DNA of 64,000 nt from Blepharisma japonicum (taxonomy: Eukaryota; Ciliophora; Heterotrichea; Heterotrichida; Blepharismidae), in NCBI GenBank assembly GCA_949751835.1, contig CATKHK010000090.1:108694-172693 (forward strand), read 5' to 3'. A program made the translations under genes and the position numbers. Shown in pieces: positions 61,767 through 64,000 of the stretch. The first letter of the stretch is position 1, and each line of letters opens with the position of its first letter. The notes under the pieces were generated by a model, which saw only the letters and a list, made by a program, of their open reading frames with translations, searched no databases and was not told the DNA's origin.

Positions 61767-64000
61767 TTACTCGTACATTCCACTTCTAGAATCTTCAGAA
61801 TCATCAGATGAAGAAGATATAAGGGAAATGTTTTGCACTCCAAAATTAGGAGCTCTTCTGGTTGGACTTGTGGTTGTCGCATCTTTATCATTTGAGTCAA
61901 TACATTGCTCAAAATTTAAATTTATGGATGTTGGCTTTGACTGAATAGTAGGAGCGTGAGATGCTGGGCGTGAAGAACCAGCAGGAATAGACTCATTTAA
62001 TTCTGGAGGTCTTATATTGATAAAATCTACTTTACCAATGAACCGTTGAGATTCTTCTGGTAAAGATGTAGCTCCATTTTCAGATGCTCTGAGCTGCTCA
62101 AAAGTTCTCATTCTTTCTATTACGTATCTTCCTTCTTCTACATCTTGATCCATTGAGTGAATTAAATACGAATAATTTGGGTTCAGCTCTAAATCATACC
62201 GTGTTAATGTATAATCTTTCATTTCGTCTTCAATCTCACTAAACTTCTTTGTTTCTGGATGATCTCTAAGCAGAAGTTTCCTCTTGATCTCTCTTGTTAT
62301 TTTTTCAGAGAACTCAAATAGCAAAAATATAATAAAGCTTATAATGGCTATTATTAAAAACACAATACCATGATTCATAACAATTCGATCTTCAAGATCT
62401 TGAACTTTATAATCAAGATAATTTACATAAGTAAATGTATTATCTGGGTTATGAAACGTTGCTGTTCTGTCTACAAACCCTTTAGGGAAAACATTTGGGC
62501 ATCCATAAGCATAAAGAGAAACACAAGAATGAAAGAATACACAAAGCGGCATTGCTTTAATAGCACTACTGTAGATATGATGACTATATGTTGGAGGTTT
62601 TCTGTAATGCCTAAGGATTAAAAATTTATCAGTCCAATATATCACAAATAAAGCTAAAAATCCAATTATATTGAGCAGTGGAACCCCTCCTGAAAAAATA
62701 AAACAAGTAAAAATTACTATTAAAATCATAGAAGTTCGAGCAGCTATCAAAAATACAGGACCAATAAACGCATTATGCATTTCATACTGCGTCTTATACA
62801 GCTTATTACTATTAATTCGTTTTCATAATCCTCTCATATAAGACACCAAAAAGTTAAAAATAAAATGAGGTGAAACAATGTTAATGCACATCATAATAAA
62901 AAACATTGAACCAACCCTTAAATACCATCATTTCGAAAAATCACTAAAATTGCCATCAACTAGCTCATCAACATTTTTTTCATCTGTATATTTAATATGA
63001 ACTAAAATTGGGGCCAGAATGGTGTTAAATAACATTGCTACAAAGATTTTGAGCATTGTGTGGGTTTGTTTAAGATTGTAACTTTTGCGTCTTTCAAAAT
63101 CTGACAAAATAGTGAGAAGAAATCTCAAGATAAAATTAGTAACCACAATGCTAAAGCAGACAGCAAAGTTAATTGCAGCTGATGATAGCCTCGAATACAT
63201 GTAATTCTTGCATATTAATCTAATTTCTGATTTTTTAGCTCAATCATCTGCAGATTGCAAGCTGCACCAGCAGGCTCTTTTCTTGCCATGAGGATCTGAT
63301 TTGGTTTCTTCTATAATTTGATATAAGGGTTCTTTCCCTAATTTTTCTTTATTATACTTTAAACATTTATAAGAGTCAAGCACATGCTTAGACCCAGTTC
63401 TCATTATAAATATTAATGCTACAGATACACACATCATAATAATAGTAATTGTAACTGATAAAATAATTCTTGATCTTCTTTCAAGGCGCTTTATTTCTAG
63501 GTTTTCCCACATAATATCTGATGGCTCAGAACTTGGATACACCTTTAATTTATATTTCCCTCGAAATTTCAATTTCGAACTCTTATTATGCCTCCAGCCA
63601 AAAAATCCTTTTCTATATCTTGTAAGTGCTTTAGCTCTAGATTCTTTAGTATCAAAAATAATATAAGCTCTTCGTACAGGAAGCTCATTATGAAACTTTT
63701 TATTGCCAGAAATTGTTATATTTTCATCAAGCTTTGAAAGTTTATTTCGAAGCTTAATTAATTTTTTATTATTTGAGTCAAATTCAGAATCATCCCCTAA
63801 AAATATTTCTTGAGTTCTAATTTCTTTTAAAACTGTAGCTCTTTCTTTATAAAAATATAATAGATCTCTATAAGATCTGCCTAAATAAACATCGACTATT
63901 TCTCCAAAGCAACTAAAGTGATTTATTATTTCTTCTTTATCAATATTTTCTTTTGGAAATCCAGCAACTTCAATAGAGTAGTCTGAAACTCTATTTTCTC
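61767..64000 (-). CDS. TMEM63/OSCA-like channel, paralogue, 5'-truncated by the window edge (744 codons present)
   Basis: The frame enters at 63998 (ENRVSDYSIEVAGFP) and ends at TAA 61767. TGA=Trp occurs at SADDWAKKS and FSKWWYLRV. It parallels the neighbour throughout: GEIVDVYLGRSYRDLLYFYK, PSDIMWENLEIKRLERRSR, the ACWCS cysteine motif after the next helix, HTMLKIFVAMLFNTILAPIL, FSGGVPLLNIIGFLALFVIY, and a Ser/Pro tail ending SRSGMYE. N-terminal helices lie outside the window. Tails and extracellular loops differ most, so the two copies are old enough to have diverged there. Confidence 0.85.

Noticed and set aside
1-64000. tRNA, rRNA or CRISPR features
   Set aside because: None was recognised on reading either strand; the spacers lack cloverleaf B-box patterns and regularly spaced repeats. 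A covariance search would be needed to exclude tRNAs.

Overview
The window looks like macronuclear DNA of a heterotrich ciliate close to Blepharisma. At least a dozen genes are open only if TGA is read as tryptophan; the TGAs fall at conserved Trp positions (WD40 repeats, pantothenate kinase, MDR oxidoreductase, p24 and TMEM63-like proteins), while TAA and TAG end genes. One gene carries a 15-nt intron (GTAAATTTTATTTAG), the tiny class known from heterotrichs. Genes are dense, on both strands, mostly intronless, with short AT-rich spacers. The species call is an inference from code plus intron size.

Layout. 0.4-6.5 kb (-): a ~2,040-residue protein with weak alpha-macroglobulin-like resemblance and one apparent 1-nt frameshift. 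6.8-10.7 kb (-): a secreted, extremely acidic repeat protein. 11.5-26.5 kb: two divergently oriented paralogues (559 and 2,953 aa) with an MGAC dual-acylation N-terminus and Kelch-like domain but unrelated tails (Pro/Ser versus >40 polySer/Lys repeats). Between them lie a TPR protein, a pantothenate kinase and a candidate H/ACA-type RNA. 26.6-35.2 kb: an unknown basic protein, an RRM-KH protein, a small zinc finger, an outer-dynein-arm docking-type coiled coil, a Jupiter/HN1-family protein and a pentapeptide-WD40 protein. 35.3-42.3 kb: an ELD-repeat acidic protein, a calmodulin cluster (calmodulin, decayed copy, divergent copy), a hidden minus-strand gene, a bZIP factor, an unknown protein and a cathepsin L.

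42.3-48.7 kb: an Ulp1/SENP-like protein whose catalytic residues are replaced, a p24 cargo receptor, a Pcf11-like 3'-processing factor, a fusion of quinone-oxidoreductase (MDR) and MORN repeats, and a coiled-coil protein 31 bp away from it. 48.7-54.7 kb: a tandem array of four intact alpha/beta hydrolases plus two decayed copies, one interrupted by a 99-bp TA-bounded insertion that resembles an internal eliminated sequence. 54.8-56.7 kb: a SNF5 / zinc ribbon / AT-hook / PHD / bromodomain chromatin protein. 57-64 kb: two TMEM63/OSCA-like channels (the second runs off the window) with a decayed fragment between direct repeats.

The genes form no operon or single pathway. The common themes are tandem duplication with decay (hydrolases, calmodulins, TMEM63), expansion of low-complexity repeat proteins, and unusual domain fusions. 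All readings were made by hand translation without database searches.
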